Position numbers and translations under genes: made by a program
Shown: positions 31,584-40,792 of the stretch, one piece after another
Layout of the letters: each line of letters opens with the position of its first letter
Numbering within the stretch: position 1 is the stretch's first letter
Notes under the pieces: model-generated
Database searches by the model: none
Told to the model about the DNA's origin: nothing
Seen by the model: only the letters and a program-made list of their open reading frames with translations
NCBI RefSeq assembly: GCF_022479115.1
Contig: NZ_CP092497.1
Coordinates: forward strand, 4,898,001-4,962,000
Source: Amycolatopsis sp. EV170708-02-1
GTDB taxonomy: Bacteria; Actinomycetota; Actinomycetes; Mycobacteriales; Pseudonocardiaceae
Length of the DNA stretch: 64,000 nt
Reading direction: 5' to 3'

Positions 31584-33812
31584 TCACGCGGCGCGTCGGT
31601 CCGCCCGGCCGAAGTCCTTGAGCCGGAGGCTGTTGGACACGACGAGCACGGACGACAGCGACATCGCCGCCCCGGCGATCAGCGGGTTCAGCAGTCCCAG
31701 CGCGGCCAGCGGGATCGCGGCGACGTTGTACCCGAACGCCCAGAGCAGGTTCCCCCGGATGATCCGCAGCGTGCGGTCGGCGAGCCGGATGGCGTCGGGG
31801 ACCACGCGCAGGTCTTCGCGGACCAGCACCATGTCGGCGGAGCGGACCGCGATGTCGCTGCCCTGGGCCATCGCCATGCCGAGATCCGCGGTGGCCAGCG
31901 CCGGACCGTCGTTGATCCCGTCGCCGACCATCGCGACCCGCGCTCCCCCGGCCCGCAGTTCCTCGATGACCGCGGCCTTCTCCGCGGGCAGCACCCCGGC
32001 ACGCACGTCGGATACGCCGATCTCGTCCGCGACCACGCGGGCGGCGGCTTCGTTGTCGCCGGTCAGCAGCACGGTCCGCAGGCCGAGCTCGTGCAGGGCG
32101 TCGACGGCGGCCCGCGCCGACGGCTTCACGACGTCCCGGACCTCCAGCTGCCCGGCGACCCGGCCGTCCACCGCGACGAGGATCGCCGTCGCGCCGTCCG
32201 CCGCCGTGAAGTCGCCGGGAACGGAGATCCCGCGGTCGGCGAACAGACGCGCGTTGCCGACGAGGACGTCTTGTCCCTCGACGTCTCCCCGCGCACCGAG
32301 CCCGGGCAGCGCGGCGAAGCGTTCGACCGGGGGCAGGTCCGGCAGCTCGGCGCGCGCCGCGGTCACCACGGCCGCCGCGATGGCGTGCTCCGAACCGGCC
32401 TCGACGGCCCCGGCGAACCGCAGCAGCTCGCCGATGGTGAACCCGTCGGCGGGACGGCACGCGGTCACGGTCATCTTCCCGGTGGTGACGGTGCCGGTCT
32501 TGTCCAGTACGACGGTGTCCACCGTGCGGCTCGCCTCGAGCGCGTCCGGGCCCTTGATGAGGATGCCGAGCTGCGCGCCGCGACCGACCCCGGCCATCAG
32601 CGCGGTCGGCGTCGCGAGCCCGAGCGCGCACGGGCAGGCGATGATGAGGACGGCGACGGCCGCCGCGAACCCTTCGCGCGCGGGCGCGCCGCCGAGCAGC
32701 CAGACCGCGAGCGTCAGCGCCGCCACGCCGAGCACGGCGGGGACGAACACCGCGCAGATCCGGTCGACCAGGCGTTGGACCGCGGCCTTGCGAGCCTGCG
32801 CGCGTTCCGCGAGCGCGGTCATCTGGGCCAGCTGGGTGTGCGTGCCGACCGCGGTCGCGCGGACGACGAGCCTGCCGTCCCGGTTCACCGAGGCGCCGAT
32901 CACCCGGTCCCCGGTGGCGACCTCCGCGGGCACCGGCTCACCGGTCACCGCGCTGACATCCACAGTGGACAGTCCGTTGTGGACGACGCCGTCGGCGGCG
33001 ATCGACTCCCCCGGCTTGACCACGAACAGGTCGCCGACGGCCAGTTCGCTGATCGGGACCATCCGCTCGGCCCCTTCCCGCAGAACCCGGACGTCCTTGG
33101 CGGCCAAGGCGTCCAGCGCGGCCAGCAGCCCGGCGGCGCTGCGCCGGGACCGGCTCTCGAAGTACCGGCCTGCCAGCAGGAAGGTGGTCACCCCGGCGGC
33201 GACGTCGAGATAGATGGCGTCGGCACCGGCCGCCGTCGGGCCGAAGCCGATCCAGTAGCCGGGTTCGGTGCCGCCCGCGAAGGCGGACCAAGCCGACCAC
33301 GCGAACGACGAGAGCACCCCCAGCGACACCAGGGTGTCCATACTGGACGACCGATGACGGAGGTTTCGCAGCGTGGCGCGGTGGAACGGCAGCGCGGACC
33401 AGAACACCACGGGAACGGCCAGCGCGAGGCACAGCAGCTCCCAGCCGGGAAACCGCAGCCGCGGGACCAGGGCGAGCGTGATCGAGAGGTTCCCCAGCGG
33501 GATCGCCAGCAGCGCGGCGACGACCAGCCGCCGCCGGAGATCACGGACCCGGGCGAAGCCGATGTCGGGATCCTCGTCGCCCCGGATCTCCGCCGTGTAG
33601 CCGGCTTTGCGGACCCGCTCGATGAGCACGTCGTCGGCAAGAGTCCCGGGGACCTGCACGGTGGCGCGCTCGGTCGCGTAGTTCACCGACGCGCGCACCC
33701 CGTCGAGCTTGTTCAGCGTGCGTTCCACCCGCGCCGAACAGGCGGCGCAGGTCATCCCCGACACGGTCAGCTCCACCGTGCGGACGGCGGACTCCGGCGC
33801 GGAAATCGTCAT
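31584..33812 (-). CDS. copA: Heavy-metal (copper-type) P1B ATPase
   Basis: The 742-residue protein has an N-terminal heavy-metal-associated domain with GMTCAAC, eight membrane segments, the transmembrane CPC motif (ACPCALGLATPTAL) typical of Cu(I)/Ag(I) pumps, the TGEP actuator motif, the phosphorylation site DKTGTVT and the hinge GDGINDGPALA. The nucleotide-domain motif reads GSEHAIAAAV, with alanine where SEHP is usual. It should export copper to the outside. ATG 33812 is chosen because GGGAG lies about eight bases upstream; GTG 33821 is an alternative. No CsoR or CopZ gene is adjacent. Confidence 0.92.
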   Translation of the reverse strand: MTISAPESAVRTVELTVSGMTCAACSARVERTLNKLDGVRASVNYATERATVQVPGTLADDVLIERVRKAGYTAEIRGDEDPDIGFARVRDLRRRLVVAALLAIPLGNLSITLALVPRLRFPGWELLCLALAVPVVFWSALPFHRATLRNLRHRSSSMDTLVSLGVLSSFAWSAWSAFAGGTEPGYWIGFGPTAAGADAIYLDVAAGVTTFLLAGRYFESRSRRSAAGLLAALDALAAKDVRVLREGAERMVPISELAVGDLFVVKPGESIAADGVVHNGLSTVDVSAVTGEPVPAEVATGDRVIGASVNRDGRLVVRATAVGTHTQLAQMTALAERAQARKAAVQRLVDRICAVFVPAVLGVAALTLAVWLLGGAPAREGFAAAVAVLIIACPCALGLATPTALMAGVGRGAQLGILIKGPDALEASRTVDTVVLDKTGTVTTGKMTVTACRPADGFTIGELLRFAGAVEAGSEHAIAAAVVTAARAELPDLPPVERFAALPGLGARGDVEGQDVLVGNARLFADRGISVPGDFTAADGATAILVAVDGRVAGQLEVRDVVKPSARAAVDALHELGLRTVLLTGDNEAAARVVADEIGVSDVRAGVLPAEKAAVIEELRAGGARVAMVGDGINDGPALATADLGMAMAQGSDIAVRSADMVLVREDLRVVPDAIRLADRTLRIIRGNLLWAFGYNVAAIPLAALGLLNPLIAGAAMSLSSVLVVSNSLRLKDFGRADRRAA

Positions 33813-33845
33813 TCGTGGCACTCCCAGGTTTCACCGATGGTTCCT

Positions 33846-33951
33846 GGTGGTGGAACAGGTGTCCTGGTTGGTGTCGCGAGGAGATTACCGGCGGCGGGAA
33901 CCGGACCCGCCGCCGGGCCGACTACTGCGGTGGTGGTGGAAACAGGTGTCC
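33846..33951. repeat. Direct repeat pair upstream of copA
   Basis: GGTGGTGGAACAGGTGTCC (33846-33864) recurs with one extra A at 33932-33951, 86 bases apart, in the copA 5' region. The spacing and position would suit a regulator-binding pair, but the motif does not match a CsoR or CueR box that I recognise. The rest of this stretch shows no gene. Confidence 0.5.
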
Positions 33952-33960
33952 CGACACCGC

Positions 33961-34070
33961 ACTCGCGTGCCTGGAGCCGTAACTCGCGTGCTTGGAGGCG
34001 TAACTCGGTGTTCGGCTTCCAAGCACGCGAGTTACGCCTTTGAGCACGCGAGTTACGGCTCCAAGCACGC
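33961..34070. repeat. Family A palindromic element
   Basis: Two left units starting ACTCGCGTGC (33961 and about 33982) face two right units containing CAAGCACGCGAG or GAGCACGCGAG (34019-34070), giving a long imperfect palindrome around an 11-base centre. It lies directly after the stop codon (34076) of the DUF6801 gene read on the minus strand, the terminator position, and before the copA promoter. Confidence 0.75.
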
Positions 34071-34075
34071 TTGGC

Positions 34076-35197
34076 TCAGGTCTGGCGTGGGGTCAGCGCG
34101 AGCTCGAAGGTGTTGCCGTCTCCCTGGAAGAGGGTGCTGACGTAAGAGGTGAACGCGCCGCAGCCGGTCAGCGGCGCCAGCGAATAGGTGCCGGTGAGCG
34201 CACCGCCCATCGCCATGGTGAAACCGTCGCCGGTGCGCAGTTCCGCCGTCGACGGGGCCGACGTCCGGCAGCCCGGCCCGGTGCTGACCGGCATGCCGAC
34301 GAGCGTCACGAGCGGAAGGACGGTGGTGAACCGGGGCCGCGCGACGAAACCGGTCCCGGCGAGATCGCCGCCCTGCGCTCCGTCGGCGACGAACTCCAGA
34401 TCGGCCGAGCCCGGCAGGAAGCCGAACAGCCGGAAGTCGGCGTGCGCCTTGTCGAACACCGGGCCGCCGCTGAACACGGTGGCCGCGGTGGGGCTCAGGT
34501 CGAAGGTGCCGGTGAGCGGCGCGGCCGCGCCGAGTGCTTTGACGCCGGTCTTCCCGGCGACCGCGTACCGGTGCCCCGCGGGTTTGTCGCCGAGTTCGAA
34601 GGAGAGCAGGACCGGGTCCTGGCCGGGGTCGAGCGTGCAGTCCGAGGTGAACGAGCCGAGCCCGGTGAAGGAACCGTCGGCCTTCTTCGGGGTGAGACGG
34701 GTCGTGAAGTCCCCGACGGTGAGCGTCGTCGTGCCGGGTTTCGCCAGCGTCACCGTGGGCACGGTGCCGGTCGCCACCGGGCTGAACGGGCCGGACGGCG
34801 GGAGGTCGGTCTTCGCGACGTTCAGCGGGATGCGCACGGGGAGCGGGTTCGCGTCGCCGTTGACCACTGTCACGCCCGCCGCCGCGGTGCCTTCGATGGT
34901 GGTGGCGCCGACGAGGTTCAGCCCGCGGGCCGCCTTGTCCGGCACGGTCACGGTGATGGTCAGCCCGGAGGTGGTGAGCGTGCCGCCGGGCGCCGTCGGC
35001 ACCTCGAAGTCGGCCTTGATGTTCACGTCGAGCTTCTGCAACCCGATCAGCGGGAACGGGCAGGTGAACGACAGCTTCTTGTCCACGGGCGTACCCGCCG
35101 CCGCGCTGCGGACGGCGACGAACAGCAGGCAGCCGGCGGTGATCAGCACGACGAGTCCCGCCGCGAGCAGCATCCGGACGTTGACACGAAGGGGCAT
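34076..35197 (-). CDS. DUF6801 domain exported protein
   Basis: The 373-residue protein has one N-terminal hydrophobic signal/anchor segment (LLAAGLVVLITAGCLLFVAV) and then a DUF6801 domain opening KKLSFTCPFPLIGLQKLDV with LNLVGATTIEGTA, followed by a second beta-rich region (AVAGKTGVKALGAAAPLTG) ending in a cysteine-paired tail. It is surface-exposed; function unknown. It lies 63 bases downstream of a second DUF6801 gene with the same domain order, so the two are tandem paralogues and probably co-transcribed. Confidence 0.82.
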   Translation of the reverse strand: MPLRVNVRMLLAAGLVVLITAGCLLFVAVRSAAAGTPVDKKLSFTCPFPLIGLQKLDVNIKADFEVPTAPGGTLTTSGLTITVTVPDKAARGLNLVGATTIEGTAAAGVTVVNGDANPLPVRIPLNVAKTDLPPSGPFSPVATGTVPTVTLAKPGTTTLTVGDFTTRLTPKKADGSFTGLGSFTSDCTLDPGQDPVLLSFELGDKPAGHRYAVAGKTGVKALGAAAPLTGTFDLSPTAATVFSGGPVFDKAHADFRLFGFLPGSADLEFVADGAQGGDLAGTGFVARPRFTTVLPLVTLVGMPVSTGPGCRTSAPSTAELRTGDGFTMAMGGALTGTYSLAPLTGCGAFTSYVSTLFQGDGNTFELALTPRQT

Positions 35198-35260
35198 GGT
35201 CGCCTTCCCGAAAACGGCACCGGTCCCCGTCGCGGGAGGCGACGGGGACCGGCTGCCTGA

Positions 35261-36496
35261 CTACTTCTTGGTGAGGTTCAGGTCCAGCGTGTTGCCGTCG
35301 CTCTTGGCGAACGCGCTGATCCAGTCGTTCAGCTGACCGCAGTTCTGCAGCGCGGACAGCGAGTAGGTACCGGTGAGCTTCCCGCCCTTGAGCAGGTCGA
35401 AGTCCGGCCCCGTGGTCATCTCGCTGGTGGACGGGCTGACCGTGCCGCACTTCGGGTCGGTGCTGATGGGGATCCCGAAGACCTGCACGCTCGGCAGGAA
35501 CACGTTGAACTTGATGTGCGCCTTGAACCCGGTGCCGACGAGCTCACCGGACTGCTTGCCGACCTGCTCGACCTTGATCTCCGAACGACCGTCGATGAAC
35601 CCGAACAGCTTGAACTGGGTCGACGACGGGTCGAGCTTGAGGTCACCGGTGAACGTCTTCGACGCGAGGTCCACGTCCGCGTCGAACCCACCGTTGATCG
35701 CGGCCGTGCTGCCGAGAGACTTCAGCGCGGTCTGCCCCTTGATGCCGAACGCGTACTTGAGCCCGCCGCCACCGGGGGTGGTGGGCGTGGTCGGGGTCGT
35801 CGGCGTGGTCGGCGTCGTGGGGGTGGTGGGCGTGGTCGGGGTGGTGGGCGTGGTCTGCGTGGTCGTGCCGCCGCCCCCTTCACCGATCTTGATCGTGGCC
35901 AGCGTGTTGTTCTGGCCGGGATCCTGCGTGCACGGCGCGTCGATCGTGCCGTCCGGCGTGATGCCGGTGACCGAACCGTCGGCCTTGCGCGGGGTGACCT
36001 TCAGCTGCAGGTCGCCCACGGTGATCTTCGCCTCGCCGGGCTGGTTGAAGGTCAGCGAAGGCGTCTTGCCCGCCGCGTTGACCGTCATCTCGCCCGAGGT
36101 GGGGATGTTCTGCTTGGCGATGTCGTTCGGGACCTTGACCGGGAGGTTGAGCCCCGGCGCCTCCACGTTCGCCGCCGCGATGGCCTGGCCTTCCAGCGTG
36201 GTCGCACCGATCAGGTTGAGCCCGCTGACCGTGTCCGCGTTGATCGTGGACACGGCCTTGATGTCGAACGTGCCGGTCGGCTGACCGGTCTTGACCGACA
36301 GCGGAAGATCGGTGTTGATCACCACCTTGAGCGACTGCGACCCCACGAGCGGCAGGTTGCAGTGATAGTTGAGCGCGAGTGAGATCGGATCGGCGACACT
36401 GGACTGTGCCCCGACCACGAGTACCGCGGTGGCAAGCCCCACGGCACCGGCAGCGGCGGCGGCGACCGCCTTCTTGGTTCCTCTACGGTGACTCAC
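35261..36496 (-). CDS. DUF6801 domain secreted protein with TTP repeat linker
   Basis: The 411-residue protein has a signal peptide (about 1-35, ending SSVADP), an N-terminal DUF6801 domain (ISLALNYHCNLPLVGSQSL, LNLIGATTLEGQAIA), a Gly-flanked linker of about nine TTP triplets (residues about 208-240), and a C-terminal beta domain (GIKGQTALKSLGSTAAING) with a cysteine pair. It shares order and motifs with the next gene but adds the linker. Such linkers typically carry a domain across the cell wall. Function is unknown. Confidence 0.85.
   Translation of the reverse strand: MSHRRGTKKAVAAAAAGAVGLATAVLVVGAQSSVADPISLALNYHCNLPLVGSQSLKVVINTDLPLSVKTGQPTGTFDIKAVSTINADTVSGLNLIGATTLEGQAIAAANVEAPGLNLPVKVPNDIAKQNIPTSGEMTVNAAGKTPSLTFNQPGEAKITVGDLQLKVTPRKADGSVTGITPDGTIDAPCTQDPGQNNTLATIKIGEGGGGTTTQTTPTTPTTPTTPTTPTTPTTPTTPTTPGGGGLKYAFGIKGQTALKSLGSTAAINGGFDADVDLASKTFTGDLKLDPSSTQFKLFGFIDGRSEIKVEQVGKQSGELVGTGFKAHIKFNVFLPSVQVFGIPISTDPKCGTVSPSTSEMTTGPDFDLLKGGKLTGTYSLSALQNCGQLNDWISAFAKSDGNTLDLNLTKK
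35774..35858 (-). repeat. 9-base coding minisatellite (Thr-Thr-Pro)
   Basis: About nine tandem near-copies of a 9-base unit (GGCGTGGTC on the plus strand) encode the TTP linker of the DUF6801 protein. Units differ at third codon positions only, so protein selection keeps the repeat. Copy number could vary between strains without frameshift. Confidence 0.8.
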
Positions 36497-36975
36497 GATC
36501 GTCCTTCCGTGGTATCAACGATGATACGAAACGGCGTACAATTCCCCAGAGCAATGATTACCGGCCCGAGAGAATTCTCCGGGTAGCGACGATGTCTGAC
36601 GGATCGCAACCGAACAGTAAACTAACGACGCGTCCGCACCGCTATCAAGTGCTTCACCGGAAAAGTTGACGTGCCACCGGTAAATTGTCACGCTGGCACG
36701 GTGCGGCGGCGGTGTTCCTAGTAGCGACACATGGGTTTCCCCAGTTCAGAGCCGGATAAGGCGGCTCGCGGAACCGCTGACGAGGGTGACAATCGCGCCC
36801 CGGGAAACTATCTCGCGCATGCCAATCCCCGTTTTCCGGCCCGCACCCTCCTTGCTTGCCGGAATCTTTCGTGAGTAACCTCGCGGTTCAGCAAGCCGGT
36901 CGCCGCCGACCACCGCGGATTCCCGCTCGTCGCGGGCGCGACAGGCCCTCTTTCGCCGAATTCGACGGGGAAATC
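36497..36975. other. Divergent intergenic region, AT-richer, no gene seen
   Basis: These 479 bases separate the DUF6801 operon (minus) from a lipoprotein gene (plus). The first 200 bases are markedly lower in GC than the genes. Short frames here have poor third-position GC and no ribosome sites. ACCGGTAAATTGTCACGCTGG near 36675-36695 and GTATCAACGATGATAC at about 36513-36528, a perfect 6-base-arm inverted repeat close to the DUF6801 start, are the only elements I can point to. Confidence 0.4.
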
Positions 36976-37557
36976 ATGAAAAGAATGCGCCGCACGGCAG
37001 CGCGAATCGCGTTCGCCACCGTCTCCGTGACCGCCGCGGCGGTCCTGCTGAGCGCCTGCGGATCGGACGACCCGGCCGACGCGGGCAGGCACGCCGACCC
37101 GGCCGCGCTCGCGTGGGTGGACAAGGTGTGCTCGGGCGTCGCGACGGGCTCGGCGAAGCTGTCGCAGCCGCCCGCGTTCGACCCCGCCAATCCGCAGGCG
37201 ACGAAGACCGCCATGGTGGGCTTCCTGAACTCGCTCTCCGCCGCGCTCGACGACATGGCGGGCGGGCTCCGGAACGCCGGTGTGCCGCCGGTCCCGGATG
37301 GACAGTCCGCCGTGGACAAGGCCACCACCACGCTCGGCGAGACCAAGTCGAAGGTGTCCGCCACCCTGACGCGGATGCAGGACGCGAAGGTCACCGACCA
37401 GGCGAGCCTGCAGAAGGTGGTCGCCGACGCGGACAGCACGATGAGCGGGCTGAGCGAGCCGGAAGGCCCGATCAAACACCTGCGCACCAACCCGGAACTG
37501 GATCTCGCGTTCACCGAGTCCACGACCTGCCGCCAGGTCTACGGCGGCAACGCCTGA
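36976..37557 (+). CDS. Small helical lipoprotein
   Basis: The 193-residue protein begins with a basic region (MKRMRRTAAR), a hydrophobic core and lipobox LLSAC followed by GSDD, so it should be lipid-anchored outside. The mature part is helical and charged (SVDK-type heptads, TLGETKSKVSATLTRMQDAK), with two cysteines (VDKVCSG and TTCRQVYGG) that could bridge its ends. Small lipoproteins of this type are common in this order, without assigned function. It stands before a secreted lipase gene with a palindrome between them. Confidence 0.78.
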   Translation: MKRMRRTAARIAFATVSVTAAAVLLSACGSDDPADAGRHADPAALAWVDKVCSGVATGSAKLSQPPAFDPANPQATKTAMVGFLNSLSAALDDMAGGLRNAGVPPVPDGQSAVDKATTTLGETKSKVSATLTRMQDAKVTDQASLQKVVADADSTMSGLSEPEGPIKHLRTNPELDLAFTESTTCRQVYGGNA

Positions 37558-37585
37558 GCCGGCACCACGAAGTCCGAACGGTGTC

Positions 37586-37632
37586 GCGAAAGCCACTTTC
37601 GGGACATCCAATGTCCTGAAAGTGGCTTTCGC
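37586..37632. repeat. 47-bp palindrome (family D)
   Basis: Arms of 22 bases (37586-37607 and 37611-37632) match with one mismatch that remains a G-T pair in RNA; the loop is three bases. It lies 28 bases after the lipoprotein stop and 41 bases before the lipase start, so it could end the first transcript or shape the second leader. Confidence 0.8.
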
Positions 37633-37672
37633 GGCATCCACCCAGTCACCTATCCGCCCTGGAGGCCCGGCC

Positions 37673-38886
37673 GTGCCGACCCCGTTCACCCGCCCGTCCC
37701 GCCGGACGCTCGCCGTCGCGCTGGCGATCGTCCTGTCCGCCGGTCTCCTGACCGTGCTGACCGGAAGCCCGGCGAGTTCCGCCGTCGCGGCGGCGTCCGA
37801 CGATTCGTTCTACACCCCGCCGTCTCCGCTCCCCGCGGGCAAACCGGGCGACATCATCCGCTCGCGTATCTCGAAAGCCGGTCCGCGTAAGGATTCCGTC
37901 AACGCGTGGCAGGTCATGTACCTGTCGACGAACGCTCTCGGGCAGCCGGACGCGGTGACCGGGACCGTGCTGGTGCCGAAGAACGTGGACCCGGCGAAGG
38001 CGCCGATCGTCTCGTTCGCCGCCGGTACGCACGGTCCCGCGTTCACCTGCACGCCGTCGAAGATGATCGACATCGGCGCGTTCTACGAGCAGTCCGGTCT
38101 CGACGACGCGCTCGACGCCGGGTACGCCGTCGCCCTCACCGACTACGAGGGCTACCGCCAGGATCCGAAGACGACCTACGTGGTTGGGCGTTCGGAAGGC
38201 CCGGCGGTGATCGACGTCGTCCGCGCCGCGCAGCGCCTGCCGGAGGCGAAACTGTCGGCCGACGCCAAGGTGCTCTTCCGCGGGTACTCGCAGGGCGGCG
38301 GGGCGGCCGCCTGGGCAGGGGAACTGCAGCCCGCCTACGCGCCGGAGCTGAACCTCGTCGGCGTCGCCGCCGGCGGTGTGCCCGCCGACCTCGTCCAGGT
38401 CACCCTGCAGCTCGACGGCAAGTTCGGCTTCGGTGTCTTCGCCTACGCCCTGATCGGCCTGGACAACGCCTATCCCGAACTGAAACTGGACTCGTTCCTC
38501 AGCGACAACGGCCGCGTGAAGCTGGCGGAGATGCAGAAGAGCGCGTGCACGTTCGAACTTCTCACGACCTACGCGAACAACAAGATCGCCGACTACACCA
38601 CCAGCGCCGGGTACGTGCGCCCGGAATGGGTGAAGCGCCTCAACGAGAACAAGCTCGGCGGCACTCCCCCAAGGTCCCGGTGTTCCTCTACCACGCCACC
38701 CAGGACCAGCTCGTGCAGTTCGCCCAGGCCGACGCGTTGCACAAGGCCTACTGCACCGCCGGGGTCAAGACGACCTGGAAGACCTTCGAGACCGACCACA
38801 TCACGGCGGTCTACACCGGGAACGCCGACGTGCTCGCCTTCCTCAAGGACCGCGTCGCGGGCGCTCCGGCGACGTCGAACTGCTGA
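37673..38886 (+). CDS. Secretory lipase (LIP family), frameshifted at a C-run
   Basis: GTG 37673, with GGAGG seven bases upstream, opens a protein with a signal peptide (LAVALAIVLSAGLLTVL) and an alpha/beta hydrolase of the secretory lipase type: PIVSFAAGTHGPAFTC, ALTDYEGY, and the nucleophile elbow GYSQGGGAAAWAGEL. At 38666-38670 (five C) coding jumps one base to a frame that continues FLYHATQDQLVQ (acid region) and TFETDHITAVYTG (histidine) to a stop at 38886. Adding one C gives a 404-residue enzyme. Uncorrected, the frame runs into a Pro/Arg-rich tail to 38953. Confidence 0.75.
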
Positions 38887-38944
38887 TCATCCTTTGCTCG
38901 TGAGTGGCTTAAGCCAACTGTGTCCTATGTACCTACTGGTCCGA

Positions 38945-39001
38945 AGTCCGTGAAGGCCTCCTTGAGGGACTCTGGGTCCCTCAAGGAGGCCTTCACGGAC
39001 T
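38945..39001. repeat. 57-bp perfect palindrome (family E)
   Basis: Perfect 26-base arms (38945-38970 and 38976-39001) with a 5-base loop lie 58 bases after the lipase stop, between convergent genes. The long perfect stem suits a bidirectional terminator, although there is no T-run. Confidence 0.85.
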
Positions 39002-39036
39002 GGGCACACAGGACGCGCGGCGTGCGCAAAGACGCG

Positions 39037-39111
39037 ACTCGCGTGATCAGAGACGGGACTCGCGTGCTTGGAGGCCGCACTCGGGGTGTTTCCGTCTCTG
39101 ATCACGCGAGT
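39037..39111. repeat. Family A palindrome with 20-base arms
   Basis: Perfect 20-base arms at 39037-39056 and 39092-39111, each containing ACTCGCGTGATCAGAGACGG or its complement, enclose a 35-base centre with degenerate units. It follows directly on the family E palindrome and precedes family B units. Confidence 0.75.
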
Positions 39112-39159
39112 TCCGCCTTCGATCACGTGAGTGCGGCGTGTCAGTTCGGCGATTGCACG

Positions 39160-39250
39160 TGATCAGACGGACGACACGCGTGACTGGACGGACGCCACAC
39201 GCGTGACCCAGAGCCGTCCGTCTGGACACGCGTGCCGTCCATCCGGTCAC
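39160..39250. repeat. Family B repeat cluster
   Basis: Units around GACGACACGCGTGACTGGAC (direct, about 39168-39210) are followed by inverted units (about 39215-39248), as at 14140-14280 and 27300-27445. It fills the gap before the convergent PucR gene; the stretch 38887-39281 contains no gene. Confidence 0.65.
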
Positions 39251-39281
39251 GCGACCCAGTGTCCTTTGTGGACAAAGACCG

Positions 39282-40478
39282 TCAGACGTCGGCGGGCCGC
39301 AGCCGTTCCGCGCGCAACGCCAGCTCGATCCGCAGCCGCTGATCCGGATCGTCCAGCCGCTCCCCGAACAACTCGGAAAGCCGCCGCAGCCGCGCCCGCA
39401 CCGTCTGCGGATGCACGGCGAGCTGCCGGGCGATCTCGGGCGCGCTCCCGCGCGTCTGCACCTGCGTGAGCAGGGTCGCCGACAGCTCGTCGTGCTGACG
39501 CGGCGCCAGCCCCGACAACGGTTCCAGCGCCTCGCCCGCCAGCCGGTCGAGCAGGAATTCGTCGGCGAGCAACAGCAGCGTGGTGATGTGCTCCTCGCAC
39601 CACAGCACCGGGCCGACCGTGGTGATCATCCCCCGCTGGGCGAGCTCGGACGCGCGGCGCGCGATCCGGTACGACTCGGCGGCCTGCGCGATCGGAACGG
39701 AGACCCCGACGGTCGCCGACCAGCCGGACGGCAGCTCCCGGAGACCGCTCAGGTCGGCTTCGGGACAGGCCACCAGCGCGCCGGGCATATCGGACACGAG
39801 ATCCACGGGAACCGCCGAGGGCAGCAGCCCCGCCGGGAACGAGGGCGCTCCGGGTGACGCGGTGAAGACGACCGCCGTGATCCGGTCCGGGATGCGCCAG
39901 CCGATGGCGACGGCGAGCGCGCCGGCGTCGGCCTGGCTGTACCCGGTGCCGCCGGCCAGCAGCCGGAACAACCGCGCGCGCTGCTCCGCGGGCCCTGTCG
40001 CTTCCGCCTGTGCGGCGTTGTAGCCGTCGGCCAGCGCCATCGTCACCTCGACGACGTCGCCGAAAAGGCACTCGGCCGCGCCGTAGAGGACGTCGCCGGG
40101 CAGCTGGAGCTGACGGCCGATCGAAGCGATCGAACGCCACAGCACCCGGCTCGAGACCCTGAACGCCGCCTGCGCGGCTTCCCGGCTGAGTCCTTGATGG
40201 AACGCGATCCTGCCCTGTGCGCGGAAATCGACCAGGAGGTCGTTCTGCAGCAGTTCGGGGACGCCGACCCTGTCGATGGCGCGTTCGATACTGCGCCTGG
40301 TCAGCTCGACGGCCGCCGCGCGGGCCTCGCCGTCACTGAACACCTCGGCGCATTCACCGATCTCGGACACCACGCCTTCGACGCAGTGCCGGGCGATCGC
40401 CGGGATCCGCGGGCGGACGGCGTCGCCGAGTTCCCTCGGCAGGCGTGCCCAGAGGGCGCCGACGGGCTGCCAGCTCAC
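39282..40478 (-). CDS. PucR-type helix-turn-helix regulator
   Basis: The protein is about 398 residues from GTG 40478 (GGGGA about nine bases upstream; longer in-frame starts exist to 40673). The C-terminus has the PucR HTH_30 signature GSAPEIARQLAVHPQTVRAR followed by LRRLSELFGERL. The N-terminal half is the helical domain shared with three paralogues here (LWARLPRELGD, FHQGLSREAAQAAFRV), and the middle is a degenerate GGDEF-like region. Such proteins are usually ligand-responsive regulators of nearby catabolic or secondary genes. It is divergent from the next PucR gene over a 314-base shared control region. Confidence 0.87.
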   Translation of the reverse strand: MSWQPVGALWARLPRELGDAVRPRIPAIARHCVEGVVSEIGECAEVFSDGEARAAAVELTRRSIERAIDRVGVPELLQNDLLVDFRAQGRIAFHQGLSREAAQAAFRVSSRVLWRSIASIGRQLQLPGDVLYGAAECLFGDVVEVTMALADGYNAAQAEATGPAEQRARLFRLLAGGTGYSQADAGALAVAIGWRIPDRITAVVFTASPGAPSFPAGLLPSAVPVDLVSDMPGALVACPEADLSGLRELPSGWSATVGVSVPIAQAAESYRIARRASELAQRGMITTVGPVLWCEEHITTLLLLADEFLLDRLAGEALEPLSGLAPRQHDELSATLLTQVQTRGSAPEIARQLAVHPQTVRARLRRLSELFGERLDDPDQRLRIELALRAERLRPADV

Positions 40479-40792
40479 GTGTGCGATCCCCCGTTGAGAA
40501 GTCGGCCGACGATTACGGGCACCAATTCCCTTTCGTCCGCGCGCCACCGGCGCACTCGAATGCACGGAGCGTAGAACCGTCGCCACATCCGTGTCAAAAG
40601 ACGTCACACCGAAACACCCGTCCGTTGTCACGTGGCTGAGCGTCACGACTTTCCGTTGCAAATTCAACGTCACATTCGGGGTACAGGCCGTCCGCCGATC
40701 CAGTACAAACAGCCCGGCACCGTTCCCGTCGTTCCGACGTGGTTATGCAAACGGATTCATGTTTCCCTCCCCGGTTCGAGGAAAATCAAAGG

